From the NCBI GenBank assembly GCA_039621445.1, contig CP154957.1, positions 28,964,798 through 29,028,797 of the forward strand: a DNA stretch of 64,000 nt, read 5' to 3'. This document shows, one piece after another, positions 29,481-39,531 of the stretch (its first letter is position 1; each line of letters begins with the position of its first letter). The notes beneath the pieces were generated by a model that saw only the letters and a list, made by a program, of their open reading frames with translations, ran no database searches and was not told the DNA's origin. The DNA comes from Euglena gracilis (Eukaryota > Euglenida > Euglenophyceae > Euglenales). Position numbers and translations under genes: made by a program.

Positions 29481-29483
29481 CTC

Positions 29484-30480
29484 TTGCTCAGCGAGGGACG
29501 CGTCCTCCTCTCCACGAGAGGCACACACCAGGGATGCCTGCTCGTACCCATCGGCTTTGCAGTGGGCCTCCACACCATCAGCGACCAGAGCTGCTGGTGT
29601 GGTGACCATGATGACCATCAGCAAGCAGAGCTGCTCTGGTCATCGTGGTTCCTGGATGATGGGGTGCTCGTCGGTGAACCCCGGGCTTTGCAAAAGTGCC
29701 TCGAGTTCCTGCGGACCGAAGGGGCACTCAACGGGGTCCAATTGAGCCTGGCGAAATGCGGCGTGTGGGGTCCAGCTGCTGGAGCACTCTCTGACCACGA
29801 GAAAGTTCAAGTCGTACCCTGGGTCGAGGGCTCTGGGATCACTGTCCTAGGCTGCCCCGTCGACTTCCCAGCCACGGCAGGGCACACAGTGGCAGCATGG
29901 ACGGAGGTAACAACCAAGCTGGAACAGGCTGCGGACCTTGTCACCCGGGTCACTGACCTCCAGCTCGCGCACCACCTCCTGAGGTCCTGCCTGGACGGCT
30001 GCAGAGTTAACCACCTCCTCCGCGCTTCCGATTCCTACCAGGCGCAGGGTGGAGTGAGTCGGTGCGGGGAGACGATCTTCGGTGCCTTCGAGGACATCAT
30101 CGGCAAAGCCCTCAGCACAGACCACCGCCTGCAGGCCTCGCTACCGCTGTCACAAGGTGGGTGTGGCTTCCGCATTCCCGCCTCCCACCCAGCAGCTGCC
30201 CGTACCGCCGCCCTGTGTCAGTTCTACACACATGGACATCAGCGGGTCGCCTGTCCAAGCTACGCGGCCGCCCCGGACAACCGGCTTTGCAAGCAAGCCG
30301 CCAGTGACCTTGGCTCCGTCCTCGGCGCCCGTCACCCTGAGAGCAACCGGCTGACGGCATCAGCAGCCTTCGCCTTTGCATCGGCAAATCACACCTCGCA
30401 GAAATGGTGGCAGACCCAACTATCCAAGGCCCATGTGAACGCCCTGATCGATAGGTGGTCTGCAAGGGACCAGGCGCGTC
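29484..30480 (+). CDS. Element F reverse transcriptase, palm and C-terminal part
   Basis: LLSTRGTHQGCLLVPIGFA is a decayed QGDPLGPLLFA block. WFLDDGVLVG (about 29650) is the catalytic F/Y-x-D-D box. LSLAKCGVW, ITVLGCPV and LPLSQGGCGFRIPAS follow, as is usual for this RT family. The frame ends in antisense sequence of the neighbouring element from about 30480. Confidence 0.7.
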
Positions 30481-30800
30481 TTATGATGCCATCACCACCT
30501 GCCAGCCGTGTGCAACCGTGATGTCCTCCGCGGTCGGTTTCCTGTCTTGCCACGTTTCCGGCAATAGGTCCGCAGGTCGTAGGGAGGCGTCTGGCTGGTT
30601 CGGTATTGGCACCTCGCGTTGGACACCCTGGCCGTTCGCGGACAGAAGGTTGAATAAGGCTTCCTGAACGGCGTTGTGTCGGTTTGTAAAGTTGTTCCGA
30701 ATGCAGCACATGTCGTGATCCCCGTGGACGTCTGCCACAGACTGACACCCCGCGCACGTGGTTGGCGTGTCGGCTAGGGGCAGCCCAAGCCACCACACCG
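30481..30800 (-). pseudogene. Non-LTR RT C-terminal module (zinc finger and endonuclease-like)
   Basis: Minus-strand WLGLPLADTPTTCAGCQSV, GDHDMCCIRN, RHNAVQEALFNLL, REVPIPNQPDASLRPADLL and DITVAHG form the C-x2-C...H...C finger followed by a PD-(D/E)xK-like pattern (RPADxL...DxTV). This is the C-terminal module expected for element F, but it is inverted and in frame with the minus-strand RT upstream. Either a tail-to-tail recombination or a second copy is possible. Confidence 0.6.
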
Positions 30801-32748
30801 AGTGGGCTTGTCCGCGGTCGTCCACGAACAGCCGCACCCCCAGGTAGATGCTGTGGGGCTCCTCGGCGGTGGACTTGTACTGCATCCCGTAGTCGTCCTC
30901 GGTGGGCCGTCCTTTCCCGGGGGTGAGGGCATCTGGTCCCATGACGATGATGCCGTCGATGTACCGCCGCATCAGGACGTTGGTCGGTGCCGTTCGGTCC
31001 ACCCATCTGCTCTCCACGGCGTAGGCGTACAGGTTTGCCAGCTGCGGGGAGCACTCCAGCCCCATGGGTACTCCCTTTTGCTGCTTCCGCACCACCCCGC
31101 CGTTCACCACGTAGAGGTTGGCCAGCATCTTGTGCAGGGTGTCCTCCATCCTGGGCAGCGTGAACCACGGCATTCCGGGGGCCCCCTGCTCCCAGGCGTA
31201 ACGTCCACGTCTCGTGGGTGTTGGCCCGTGTCCCGTGCTTTCCTCCTCCCAGGCCTCCTTCACCGCTGCCATCACCCCGTGCACCAGGTGCTCATCCTCC
31301 AGCGCCTCGTACGTGGTGGTGAAATCATACGTTGCCCACAGCACGGCACTCAGCGCTCGGCTTTGCGCCAGCACCCGGAACTCCTGCACGGACTGATAGA
31401 TGTCCTTGATGATGCTGTAGCGGGACTTGTTGCCTTTGCCCACAGCTTCCCGGTACTTTCGCCGCAGGGTGGCCATCACCACTTGGAGCACTTTGACCAT
31501 GAGGCCGCCCACTTCGGAGAGGGCGTTCTTTGGCTTTCCTTCTTCTTCCTCATGGTCGCCTTTGTCCTGGTTCCGCGCCGTCCAAATCAATCAAGAAGCA
31601 ATCCAGCGGAAGGCTTGCTTCTTGGCCTTCCATGCTCCATAGAGATATGGCAGCCGTGGGTGGTGGAAGAGATGCAGCTCGTCGTTCAGGGCCTTGATAC
31701 CCTCCAGCAGGTCCGCTGGCGGGCGGGCGTCTGGGACGAATGCCCCGGTCGCTTCCAGCCGCTCGTGCAGCTTCTCCGCGAACAGCCGCCCGCAGGCCAA
31801 GAACAGGGCGTGCGGTGCCCTGTCCTCTGGCCCGAACACCAGCGCCCTCTTGGCTGCGCTGAGCTGCTCCAGCAGGTTGGGGTACCCGTCTGGCTCGTGG
31901 GGGTGCTCCCTTGCTGCGGGCCCGCACCGCTTCCGCCCACTTCCGCAGGCCGTGCGGTAACCCTCGTCGTTTTGGTGGGCCTTGGTCCTGTACTCCACGT
32001 ACTGGCGGAGGCCTTCGTCGAGGCGCGCCAGCACTGACGAGATGGGCAGACGCAGGCGGTACTTCTTCCCCTTGCTGAGGATCTCCCTCAGGTACGGGGA
32101 CGCCAGCTCGTCGGGGTCTGTGGAGAGGACGTGCCCGTCCACCAGCGTGGCGTTCGGTCGCACCTGTGTCCGGCAGGGGCAGTGCTCCTCCCCGTCTGCG
32201 CCCATCGGCTGTGGGTTCATGGCCCAGTCCTTGTAGTTGAACAGTGCGCTGGCGATCTGCGAGGCGAACTTGTGCGCCACCATGATGGCTGCCCCTACCT
32301 CCGGCTCTGGGTGGAGCTTGTACACCCCGGGGTTGTGGATGATGTCCGCAGGGCCATCTTCTCGGCGATGGGGTGCCCGTACAGGAAGCGGACGAAATCC
32401 CAGGCCTTCTTCTCCGCCTTGCGCCTTCGGAGTGCCTCCTGGGCTTCTGCTGCGATCGCAGCCGTTGTCGCCGTTTGCTCTGTTTGGCGCAGTCCCTTCT
32501 CCAGCCCCTCCAGGATCTCCACGCGCCAGCACGTGCAGCCACCGCCTTGTTGCCCTCGAGTCTGTCTGCCTCTGCCGAATGCCGCTCTTTGCCACCTCCA
32601 GGTCCCGTGCTGGTTCCCGTGGCGCGGTTGCTCCACCGGGGGGCAGGTGGCCTGCGCTTGCGGGCTTGCCCGGGTACGCTGAGGTCCATCCCTTTGGCCA
32701 CATGGACCTCAGCTTGTGCACCCAGCACTTCTCCCTCCGGGTGGCCAT
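30801..32748 (-). CDS. Reverse transcriptase-like protein of element G
   Basis: One minus-strand frame from 32748 down to 30481 with a single TGA at 31591-31593. N-terminal part: NPGVYKLHPEPE, CPCRTQ (Cys pair), GHVLSTDPDEL, LSKGKKYRLR. RT fingers: LPYLYGAWKAKKQAFRWIAS, then the TGA. Palm: ATYDFTTTYEAL, KGVPMGLECSPQLANLY (about 31035-31085) and RRYIDGIIVMG (about 30950-30975), where the second catalytic Asp is Gly. The GxPMGxxxxPxLAxLY block and the N-terminal GHVxTxD...GxKxR pattern recall an unnamed eukaryotic RT group near Penelope-like elements; I cannot assign the clade. No GIY-YIG domain is visible. Confidence 0.62.
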
Positions 32749-33440
32749 CGCCCGGAAGAGCGCCCGCTCTTTCTTCCGCCACCCTGCTTGTCAGTCTGCC
32801 TCTGGACATCGCCACGGCTCCTTGGGGATGATCTCCAGTGGCAGGGCAAGCCAGGTCATCGGGACCGGGTCGTCTGCCAGCGCCAGGTGCAGGAAGTCCC
32901 GCGCCGACTTTCGTGCGTACCAGTGCTCTCGTGCCCGCTGGTGATTTGGTGTTGACCGTCTGGCCCACGTACCACTTCCCTGTTGGGAAATGGCCACTAC
33001 CGCGGGGTGGGGGCCAGGGGGGGTTGGAGGCAAACTGTGCGGGAGAAATGGGGTTGCAAAGGCTGCCGGGTTTCTACCTACCGCGGCCGCGACGGCGGGG
33101 GGCTGAGTGGATCGAGGACTGAGGGCACCGCGGAGTTAGTAGCAGCCGGGGATGGTGTGGTCGTGGCGTGACAGGGGAGGTTGCCAGTGGGGGGAGGTGC
33201 TCCGGTGATATCGGGCATATCTTCCTCCATTGGTTGGTGAGACGAGCTGACCGTGGCTGACGAGGATAGGATCAGCCTTTCGGCGACTGCGATTGCCGCT
33301 GGGCTGGCCACGTGCCCCGGTGGGAAACCCCCAAATTCGAGTGGAAGGTAGGGGCCGTGAGATGGGACAGGCAGTGGCTGGACTGAATGTTGTAGAAGAT
33401 CGACCTGGCCACGACTCTTCCTTTTTTGTGGGGTCGGCGG
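32749..33440. other. Region upstream of the element G RT frame
   Basis: The RT-containing minus strand stays open in another frame to 32968 (Arg/Ala-rich) but without recognisable motifs. 33000-33130 is G-rich plus-strand sequence. No gene is called. Confidence 0.35.
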
Positions 33441-33445
33441 GTCGT

Positions 33446-33472
33446 GGGCCCCAGGTTAACCTCCAAATCACC
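33446..33472 (-). other. Degenerate 2A-like motif (GDLEVNLGP)
   Basis: Minus strand GDLEVNLGP preceded by LGG, in the frame of 33272-33586. It matches the 2A core except that NPGP reads NLGP. The Pro at that place is needed for ribosome skipping, so the motif is probably inactive. Basic RRPHKKGR follows. Confidence 0.5.
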
Positions 33473-34209
33473 CCCCAGGATCCACCGGCGGGTGTGATGG
33501 TCGCCGGAGAACGGCCGGCGAGGGACCAGGATTTTCTGGTACGTCTCCGCCCAGGACCACTGGTGGTGGCCGAATTTAGGCAACAAGGTCGTGAGCCGTT
33601 TGTAGAAGTGATGAAAAGGTTCGCGAGTTGAGGAAGGGCCGCCAGGAGGAGAGGAGGATCGGACCGAAATTTGAAGGTGGTGGCATGCACGAACTTATTG
33701 GCCGGAAAGGCCCCTGGGACAGTGTCGCAGCGGCGTCTGGAACGTATCGATGCAAGGCTGTCCGTGCGACGGAGTGTAAGTCGTTAAGAACGGTAAGCAA
33801 ATAATTTACCGGGCATAGGGGGTTGTGTGCCTGGGGGAAACCCGAGTGTAGGCTCAAGAGCAGGAGCAGCCGAGCGCCTTGCCAAAAGCGGCGGAAAAGA
33901 TCGAAGAGCGCCTGCCGCACTGGGAGGGGGATGGGACCTCCTCCGAAGGTTGTCTGAAAGAGGAGATGGCTGGCCAAACGCTGAACGGGAAATAAGTAGG
34001 TGAATGTCCGTGCGGGCCAGTGGTTCCATCGGGGCGGCGTCTGTGAAAAGTGGGCACGAGCGAATGTGTGTCCACAGCGGCTCAGCAATCCATGCCCTGC
34101 CGGACCAACCACAATCGCAGAAGAACTTTGGCGGGGGGCCCGGTAGCAGGATGCCGATTCAAGAACCTTCGCGGGCCAACATGTGTTTTGTGTGGCGAGA
34201 GGATTGCCT

Positions 34210-34236
34210 GGGACCCGGGTTGGGCTCAATATCCCC
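34210..34236 (-). other. 2A-like motif (GDIEPNPGP)
   Basis: Minus strand LLAGDIEPNPGP, a full match to the 2A core D-x-E-x-N-P-G-P, in the frame of 34159-34374. It lies upstream of the element G RT on the same strand, about 760 bp from the degenerate copy and in a different frame. No long frame runs through it, so the ORF is decayed or spliced. Confidence 0.65.
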
Positions 34237-34784
34237 TGCAAGTAACGGCGACATTTGGGGGTGTGGCCGCGCCGTACACCCCAGCCGCATCCCCCAACCG
34301 AAGTATCGTTCAGGGTTACTAGGATAGGGGGGGCTGCGTCGCTGAAAGGGAGGGGAAGTGCACAGTATCGCCAATTCCCTTCCCGGTTTCCAACAGGGGG
34401 GGAGGCCAGTGGTGTGTAAGGTTTCACCGATGTAGGCAGATGCGATTTCCTGGCCAAAAAAACCTTGTGCTCACTTTTCCGAGAAAGTGTGAATGGTTCC
34501 CAGGAGGTCCCAAAGTCTGGACCGTTTCTGGGGGGGGGAAGGCTGTCCCCCAAAAAAGGGGGCCGAAGGATCCAGAAAACACAGACATCTGTGGGGCTGA
34601 ACCTGTCAACCGAGCTTGGGAGCGCAAAAAAAAACACTGGAAACGTAAACAGACCACGTTCAGCCCCGGATTACTCGATGTCGTTGGCGGTGATGGTGGT
34701 GAACTGGGTCCATAGTGTAGGGGTATGCCAGCCCCATCTGCAGAGGCATGGGTTGGGCCATTGGCCATGATGGCCCATGGGGCA

Positions 34785-35768
34785 TCATGTGGAAGAAGGC
34801 TGCTGGAGCTGAGGGGGGTACATTGGCCATCGAGTCTGAGGATGAGGATGCTGGTAGTGAGACCGCTGGCAATTGGCCTTCCCAGGGCGTTTCCTCTTCG
34901 AGTAGACGATGGGTGGGGCTTGATGAGTACGGTATTGCGGCAGGGAAGGTGGGCCCCGGTATCCCCGTTTGGCAAAACGCTGGGGAGGACCCCGGACTGA
35001 CCGTTGGGATGGTGAGCCCCGGGGGGACCGTTGGGCAGGGGGAGGAGCAAGCCCCTGTTGATGATGTTGTGCCTGCTCTTGTGACTCCCAGTAAGATGGT
35101 GGGGGGGTCGGGCTCTTGGGATCTTGTGCAGCAGAATCCCACAGAATCCACACAGGGTCTGCAACAAATGGGCACACAGGGATGGATGTAAAAAGTGGCA
35201 AACCTGGATAGGGAGATGGAAACAACAGACGGGGTTTTTGCAATGGCTGGGGATCCTTCCAAATCCTGACAGGGGCCCTGGAGGGCGCAGCTGCTGGGGT
35301 ATGGGGAATGGCTGTGGGGGTGGGTGGAGGTTTGGGTCGTTGTCCAGCTGTGGACTTCACAGGGGTGCCAGAGGCAGATGTCGACTTCACTGAAGGGGCA
35401 GGAGGGCCATTCGGTCCCGTAGCCTTTTGTCCTCCACCTTGCTGTGGCTTGGGGGCTTCCTCCAGAAGGCCTTCAATTCTGGACAGGCGTGCACGTACAG
35501 ACTCAGGTATGGACACTGTACTCCCAGAAGAGACTGTCGACGCCGTGGATGACGATACAGTGGAAGCCCCAGAGGTAGTAGAGGAGGAGTCCACCGATGA
35601 TGGAGAAGAGGCTGGGGAGGGACTTGAGCTGCGTGGTCGTTTTCTGGAAACTGGTGGTTGAGCATCGGCTGGTTGTCGGACGTCTTCGGGAGGAGATCCT
35701 CTTTGTCTCCGACGACTTCCTTCATCCTCGTCGCTCATGGTGTGGAGGATGTGTTCCTTGGAGCCCAA
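34785..35768 (-). CDS. Ser/Pro-rich ORF1-like protein upstream of element G RT
   Basis: 327 codons, minus strand. The likely start is the Met before SDEDEGSRRRQRG (about residue 11). Basic/Ser-rich N-terminus with KRPRSSSPSPASSPSS (nuclear-signal-like), a Ser/Thr tract, one amphipathic helix (VRARLSRIEGLLEEAP), then Pro/Gln/Arg-rich sequence to the stop. There is no zinc finger. Same strand as, and upstream of, the two 2A-like motifs and the RT, so it could be ORF1 (RNA-binding or Gag-like) of the same element; that link is inferred from position only. Confidence 0.42.
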   Translation of the reverse strand: MGSKEHILHTMSDEDEGSRRRQRGSPPEDVRQPADAQPPVSRKRPRSSSPSPASSPSSVDSSSTTSGASTVSSSTASTVSSGSTVSIPESVRARLSRIEGLLEEAPKPQQGGGQKATGPNGPPAPSVKSTSASGTPVKSTAGQRPKPPPTPTAIPHTPAAAPSRAPVRIWKDPQPLQKPRLLFPSPYPGLPLFTSIPVCPFVADPVWILWDSAAQDPKSPTPPPSYWESQEQAQHHQQGLAPPPAQRSPRGSPSQRSVRGPPQRFAKRGYRGPPSLPQYRTHQAPPIVYSKRKRPGKANCQRSHYQHPHPQTRWPMYPPQLQQPSST

Positions 35769-35869
35769 GTCTCAGTAAATAGGGATTGCAAAAAACTTCC
35801 AGCCATGACAGGCGGCCGCCGGCTGGATGGAGTCATGCGGAGGCCTGCCCCGGCCTTATCAGTGCTGGG

Positions 35870-36318
35870 TTGATGGATTGTGTGGTGGTGGACGACAGTG
35901 GAACGCAGTCCTCCAGCAGCAGCAGTACCAATGGGCACAGCTCCCCGGGTGTGTGCCACTTCCCTCACCGATGCCTGAGTGCACTTGTCTTCTCAGAGGT
36001 GTTGCAGACGGAGACCCCCCGGAAGATGATCCGGTACCAGGAGGGGCTGCACCCCATCGTCACCAACGAGTCCACCCGGCGCCGCCTGGATGAGCTCTTC
36101 GTCCGGGTAATTGTGGGCTGCCGCATGCCGTTCAGATCGGCAGAGAACTAGAACATGCTGAAGCTGATCCTAGCCCTGAGACCTGGCTACCGGCCGTCGT
36201 CGCGCAAGTCGGTCGGCGGGCCACTCCGCAACACATTGTACGAGGCGGAGTTCCAGAGGGTGGTGCGGTCAGTCACTGGACTGTCTGCTACATTGATGGT
36301 GGATGGATGGAGTAGATG
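35870..36318 (+). pseudogene. hAT-2 transposase, N-terminal exons
   Basis: A Ser-rich exon piece (DDSGTQSSSSSSTNG) ends at ggtgtgtg; the next exon starts after tcttctcag (35996). It reads EVLQTETPRKMIRYQEG, RRRLDELFVRVIVGCRMPF, one in-frame TAG, NMLKLILALRPGYRPSSRKS and SATLMVDGWS. These are the conserved hAT segments (G-x-P-F, LRPxYxxPSR, DGWS). No BED finger is found upstream; the 5' end overlaps the antisense ORF1 region and may be lost. The exon stops at an A-rich low-complexity insertion. Confidence 0.65.
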
Positions 36319-36344
36319 CAGGGGGGGGGGGAATGCGCTCGCCC

Positions 36345-36765
36345 GGCCTCAGAAAAAAAGCGCAAAAATGCACAAAAATGCGCAAAAAAATGCGCAAAAA
36401 AGTGCGCATTTTGGAAAAAATGTGCAAAAATGTGCAAAATCCGAGAAAAAATGCGCAAAAAATACGAAAATGCAAAAATTACCCAAAAACATGCAAAATG
36501 ACAGAAATTATGTAGAATAATGAGGAAAATTTACGTTTCAAAAAAAGTCAAAAATTTCAATTTTTTGCAAAACATTGCAAAAATGGTCAAAAAATGCGAA
36601 AATTTTGGAAAATCACGAAAAAATGTGCAAAAAAGCAAACAAAATGTGCTGAAAAAAGCGAAAAAATGCGCAAAAAATGCGCAAAAATGCACATTTTTGG
36701 AAAATTTGAAAAAAATGCGCAAAAAAATGCGCACAAATGCGAAAAAATGCGAAACGCATTCCTCC
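36345..36765. repeat. A-rich tandem repeat with aaaatgcgc/aaaatgtgc units
   Basis: Many irregular copies of an 8-13 base unit, (a)5-7-tgcgc or tgtgc, interrupted by aaattttgg-like sequence at about 36540-36610. It sits between two hAT-2 coding pieces. No coding potential; the open plus-strand frame is a by-product of the repeat. Confidence 0.7.
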
Positions 36766-36992
36766 CCCCCCTGGTAGATGACGATGCGTGGTCCGGCATG
36801 CCGGTGATGTGCTTTGACGGCGGCAGAATGTGTCGGTTGGTGTTGATGATCCTGCAAAGTGTCCGTCAGGACATCATGCTTTCCATGCTCTGCTGGCATC
36901 ATGCACTGCTGAATTGCGGAAAGGGACGATGCATCGTGCAAGGGATGGCATCGTGCTTTGTTGAATGTACGAGCCTGTGGTTGCCGTGAGCA

Positions 36993-37375
36993 TTGCCGTG
37001 GGAGTCAGGCTGCAGTCTGGGGTTGCGGTTCTGTGCTGGTCCCCCGCTGCGACAGCTGCCTGTGGCCAAACCAGTCGTACCTGATCGGGGTGGAGGACAC
37101 CACCGGGGTGCCCCACACGGCCACGGACACCTCGGCACGGTAGTCCGGGAGTACAGCAAGAAGGTGACCGAGGACATGGGGGTGAACATCGCGGCCTTGA
37201 CGACGGACAGTGCGTCGAACATGGTAAAGATGCGCGAGTGCCAAGCCGAGCACCCGGACGTTCTGGTGTTTCCGTGCCAGGCCCACTGGCTCCACCTGAC
37301 GGCGAGAGACGTCGTCCCAGATGGGGAAATGTTGGGCCGTCTGACGGCCATCTTGTCATGGTTCTGTAGCCCAGG
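36993..37375 (+). pseudogene. hAT-2 transposase, catalytic-core exon
   Basis: VVREYSKKVTEDMGVNIAAL, TTDSASNMVKMREC and FPCQAHWLHLTARDVV match the hAT core: Asp in TxDxxxNM and the C-x-A-H-x-L-x-L signature. It corresponds to the part of hAT-1 at 11650-11737. It ends near 37375, where unrelated sequence begins. Upstream, 36776-36990 is an uncertain remnant. Confidence 0.65.
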
Positions 37376-37889
37376 TTGGGACGTGAGGGAACACCTTTCA
37401 TTTTTTTTGCGGGAGGTCTGAATTTCCCTCTGGTTGGGTCCTGAGGGAAAACTGTTCCCTTTTCTACTCACAAATTGTGGCTGAGCCCAGATTTCAGCCT
37501 GAAAGCGTGTTCAGGAGGGGCCCCCAAAGGGAGCCCCCTGAACACGTTTTCAGGCTGAAGACTGGGCTCGGCCACAATTTGTTTAAAAACGTGTTCAGAG
37601 CCCGCCAAATGCCTGCTCTGAAATTTGTGGTCATGATTCACGCAAGGGGTCAAAAACGAGAATTTGTGAAATTCGGACCCAAAAAACGGCGCCGTAATGG
37701 AAAACGTGCCTGACCACAGATGCCTTAATGGAAAACGTGTCATTGCCACAAACGCCTTAATGGAAAAGGTGCCTGAACACAGATGCCTTAATGGAAAACG
37801 TGTCATTGCCACAAACGCCCTCATGGAAAACGTGTCACCCCCCCTTTCTTTCTTTCTTTATTTCTCTTTTTTTTTGCAGCCCTCCCACT

Positions 37890-38181
37890 ATGGCTAAACG
37901 CACAGCAAACTTTGTGAATGGTCCTTTGCCACCTCCCCCTAGGACGGAACTGTTCCTGGCTGTTTTCGCGGTATACCAGCAAGACGCCAAGAAACCGAAG
38001 GTTGATCCCCTTCATGGCACCTTGCTGGCACAGGGCAGTCGGGAACTTTGTTCGTTTCAGGGAATGGTTCGGCAACCTCGTTTCATACATACCTGAATGC
38101 CGTTGATCGGGCATTCCGCAAAACAGCGTTCGAGGGAGTTGTTTTTTGTGTAAAGCGGGTCGTCTTCCGTGACGTCTAACA
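37890..38181 (+). CDS. Small ORF of TIR transposon T1 (unknown family)
   Basis: After tttttttttgcag (an acceptor-like end at 37878) the frame reads MAKRTANFVNGPLPPPPRTE, LFLAVFAVYQQ and KKPKVDPLHGTLLAQGS. After a frame change near 38055 it goes on as FHTYLNAVDRAFRKTAFEG and ends at a stop near 38181. The block KKPxVDPLHxxL is shared with the ORF in 57483-57756. I recognise no transposase domain. It could be the N-terminal exon of a transposase or a DNA-binding accessory protein. Confidence 0.45.
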
Positions 38182-38229
38182 CTCCCTGTCGCATTGCTCA
38201 AAGGATACCTCTGGCCGTTTCTTGCGTTG

Positions 38230-38500
38230 TAGAGTACCCCCCTAGACCTACCTAGTCTAGTCTACCCCCCCCTTTATTTGCCCCCCCTTTATTGAGCATT
38301 TGGGTCCGGAGAAAAAAATTTTCATGCGCCGAAGGCGCCGAAATTTTTTTTTGCCCTCTTCCCAAAGAATTTTTTGACCACCCCCCCTCATTTGACCCCC
38401 CTCCTTACTTGAGCATTTGGGGGGTCCGTTGGCGTGGTCCGTGGGTGTGCTGAAATAAAGGTGGGGGTCTAGTCTAGACCTACCTAATCTGGGGTTGAGG
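38230..38500. repeat. C-tipped miniature element within T1
   Basis: Begins gtacccccctagacctacctag and ends ggtgggggtctagtctagacctacc, with two internal direct copies of gagcatttggg (38294, 38413) and several C runs. Its end structure resembles other C-tipped elements in the window. Borders are approximate. Confidence 0.45.
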
Positions 38501-38702
38501 ACCACCCGGCCTCTCAACCTGTCGCCGAATTTTCATGACAACTATTTTTTGATTGCCACAGATGCCCTAATGGAAAACGTGCCTGACCACAGATGCCTTA
38601 ATGGAAAACGTGTCGTTGCCACAAATGCCTTCATGGAAAACGTGTTCATGACCACGAATTTCAGGGCAGGCTTTTGGCCAGCAGAACACGTTTTTAATTT
38701 GT

Positions 38703-39285
38703 TTGCGGACTGTCTGGATTTCCCCATGGTTAATGGGGGGGACGCGGTTGAGGGGTTGCGACCTGCAGTTGATGCCATGCCGCTCACGCAGCCCTGATGC
38801 AGCGCAGGCTGGGGCTGCCACCGCTGCCCAGCGACGGTGGCGTACTACAACCAAGGTTCGGCAAATTTCGAAGTTTTGGTAATTTTTCATTTCAATTAAA
38901 AAATTCGAAAAATTCAAATTTTTCGAAAATTTCAAAAATCGCGGAACGCGAATCTGGTATTCCTAATGCATCAGGATTATTGGTGGCCGGCGGAAGAGCT
39001 TGCATTTTGTGAAATGTGCAGACAACTCTAAGATGCCAGCCGGATGCAGGAGCATATGGTAAATTTGCCAATTCTTTCAGTGAATGTACATTTTTCTCTG
39101 TTGCAGATCTCACGGGCAAGAAATTACTTAAGTCTATCTCGCTTGAAATGAACTTATTGGAAGGAGGTTGGTAATCTGGACCTGAGCATGTCCCTGCTAA
39201 ACTGTTCCGTTTGTATTACGGCCAACAACGTGTGTGTTTTCTGGTTCCTGTTGCTGTTCCTGTTGCTTTTCAATGGCAACGAACT
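38703..39285. other. Spacer with possible hAT-2 remnants
   Basis: No clear gene. 38870-38940 is AT-rich (aaattcgaaaa repeats). tctctgttgcag at 39094-39105 is acceptor-like, but no hAT motif follows that I can support. Confidence 0.35.
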
Positions 39286-39531
39286 GGCCAGTTTTGGGCC
39301 AGATTTGGTGGCCAGTTTTCGGCCACATGTGCTGGCCAGTTTTGAGCAGAAGTGCTGGCCAGTTTTGGGCCACATGCTGGCCAGTTTCGGGTCAGATTCG
39401 TGGCCAGTTTTGGGCCACATGCTGGCCAGTTTTGGGCCAGATGCGGTGGCCAGTTTTGGGCCAGACATGCTGGCCACTTTTGGGCAGGCTGGCCAGTTTT
39501 GGGCCACATGCTGGCCAGTTTTGGGCCAGAT
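39286..39531. repeat. Minisatellite, tggccagttttgggcca units
   Basis: About ten tandem copies of a 22-27 base unit, tggccagttttgggcca(c/g)atg(c), with small changes. Open in several frames (Gly/Gln/Trp/Phe-rich reading), which is a result of the repeat and not evidence of a protein. Confidence 0.85.

Larger units (their letters stand above)
27171..30480 (+). mobile_element. Non-LTR retrotransposon F with 2A-like motif, truncated at 3' end
   Basis: Plus-strand element with a poorly preserved leader (27344-28051 and overlapping frames, no domain recognised), a 2A-like motif at 28152, and a reverse transcriptase in three overlapping frames. It ends abruptly at about 30480 within the RT C-terminal region (QARL), with no tail or poly-A. 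The missing C-terminal zinc-finger/endonuclease-like module is next to it on the opposite strand. Start is approximate. Confidence 0.6.
37471..38702. mobile_element. TIR transposon T1 with subterminal repeats
   Basis: Long inverted ends: 37576-37640 (aaaaacgtgttc, gcctg, ctgaaatttgtggtcatga) matches the reverse of 38640-38702. Just outside on the left is a near-perfect palindrome of about 50-bp arms (37471-37583, centre ggggcccccaaagggagcccc). Inside both ends are tandem copies of taatggaaaacgtg (37695-37840 and 38572-38650). It carries a small ORF at about 37890-38090. It sits inside hAT-2. A related element with a similar ORF is at 57051-58137. Confidence 0.6.

Noticed and set aside
27171-30800. 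Twin-priming inversion to explain elements F and G
   Set aside because: Twin priming inverts the 5' part and leaves a normal 3' tail at the end of the insertion. Here the inverted module is the tail and it meets the truncated body, which fits recombination or two elements better.
30802-32037. Long plus-strand open frame of 411 codons
   Set aside because: It is the antisense of the element G RT frame, which has RT motifs on the minus strand; the plus-strand reading has none.
34424-35262. Additional minus-strand Pro/Ser frames overlapping ORF1
   Set aside because: These are alternative frames of the low-complexity ORF1 region; only 34785-35768 has a coherent charged N-terminus.
39286-39531. 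Repeat protein encoded by the tggccagttttgggcca array
   Set aside because: Several frames are open on both strands because of the repeat itself, and there is no start context or flanking coding sequence.
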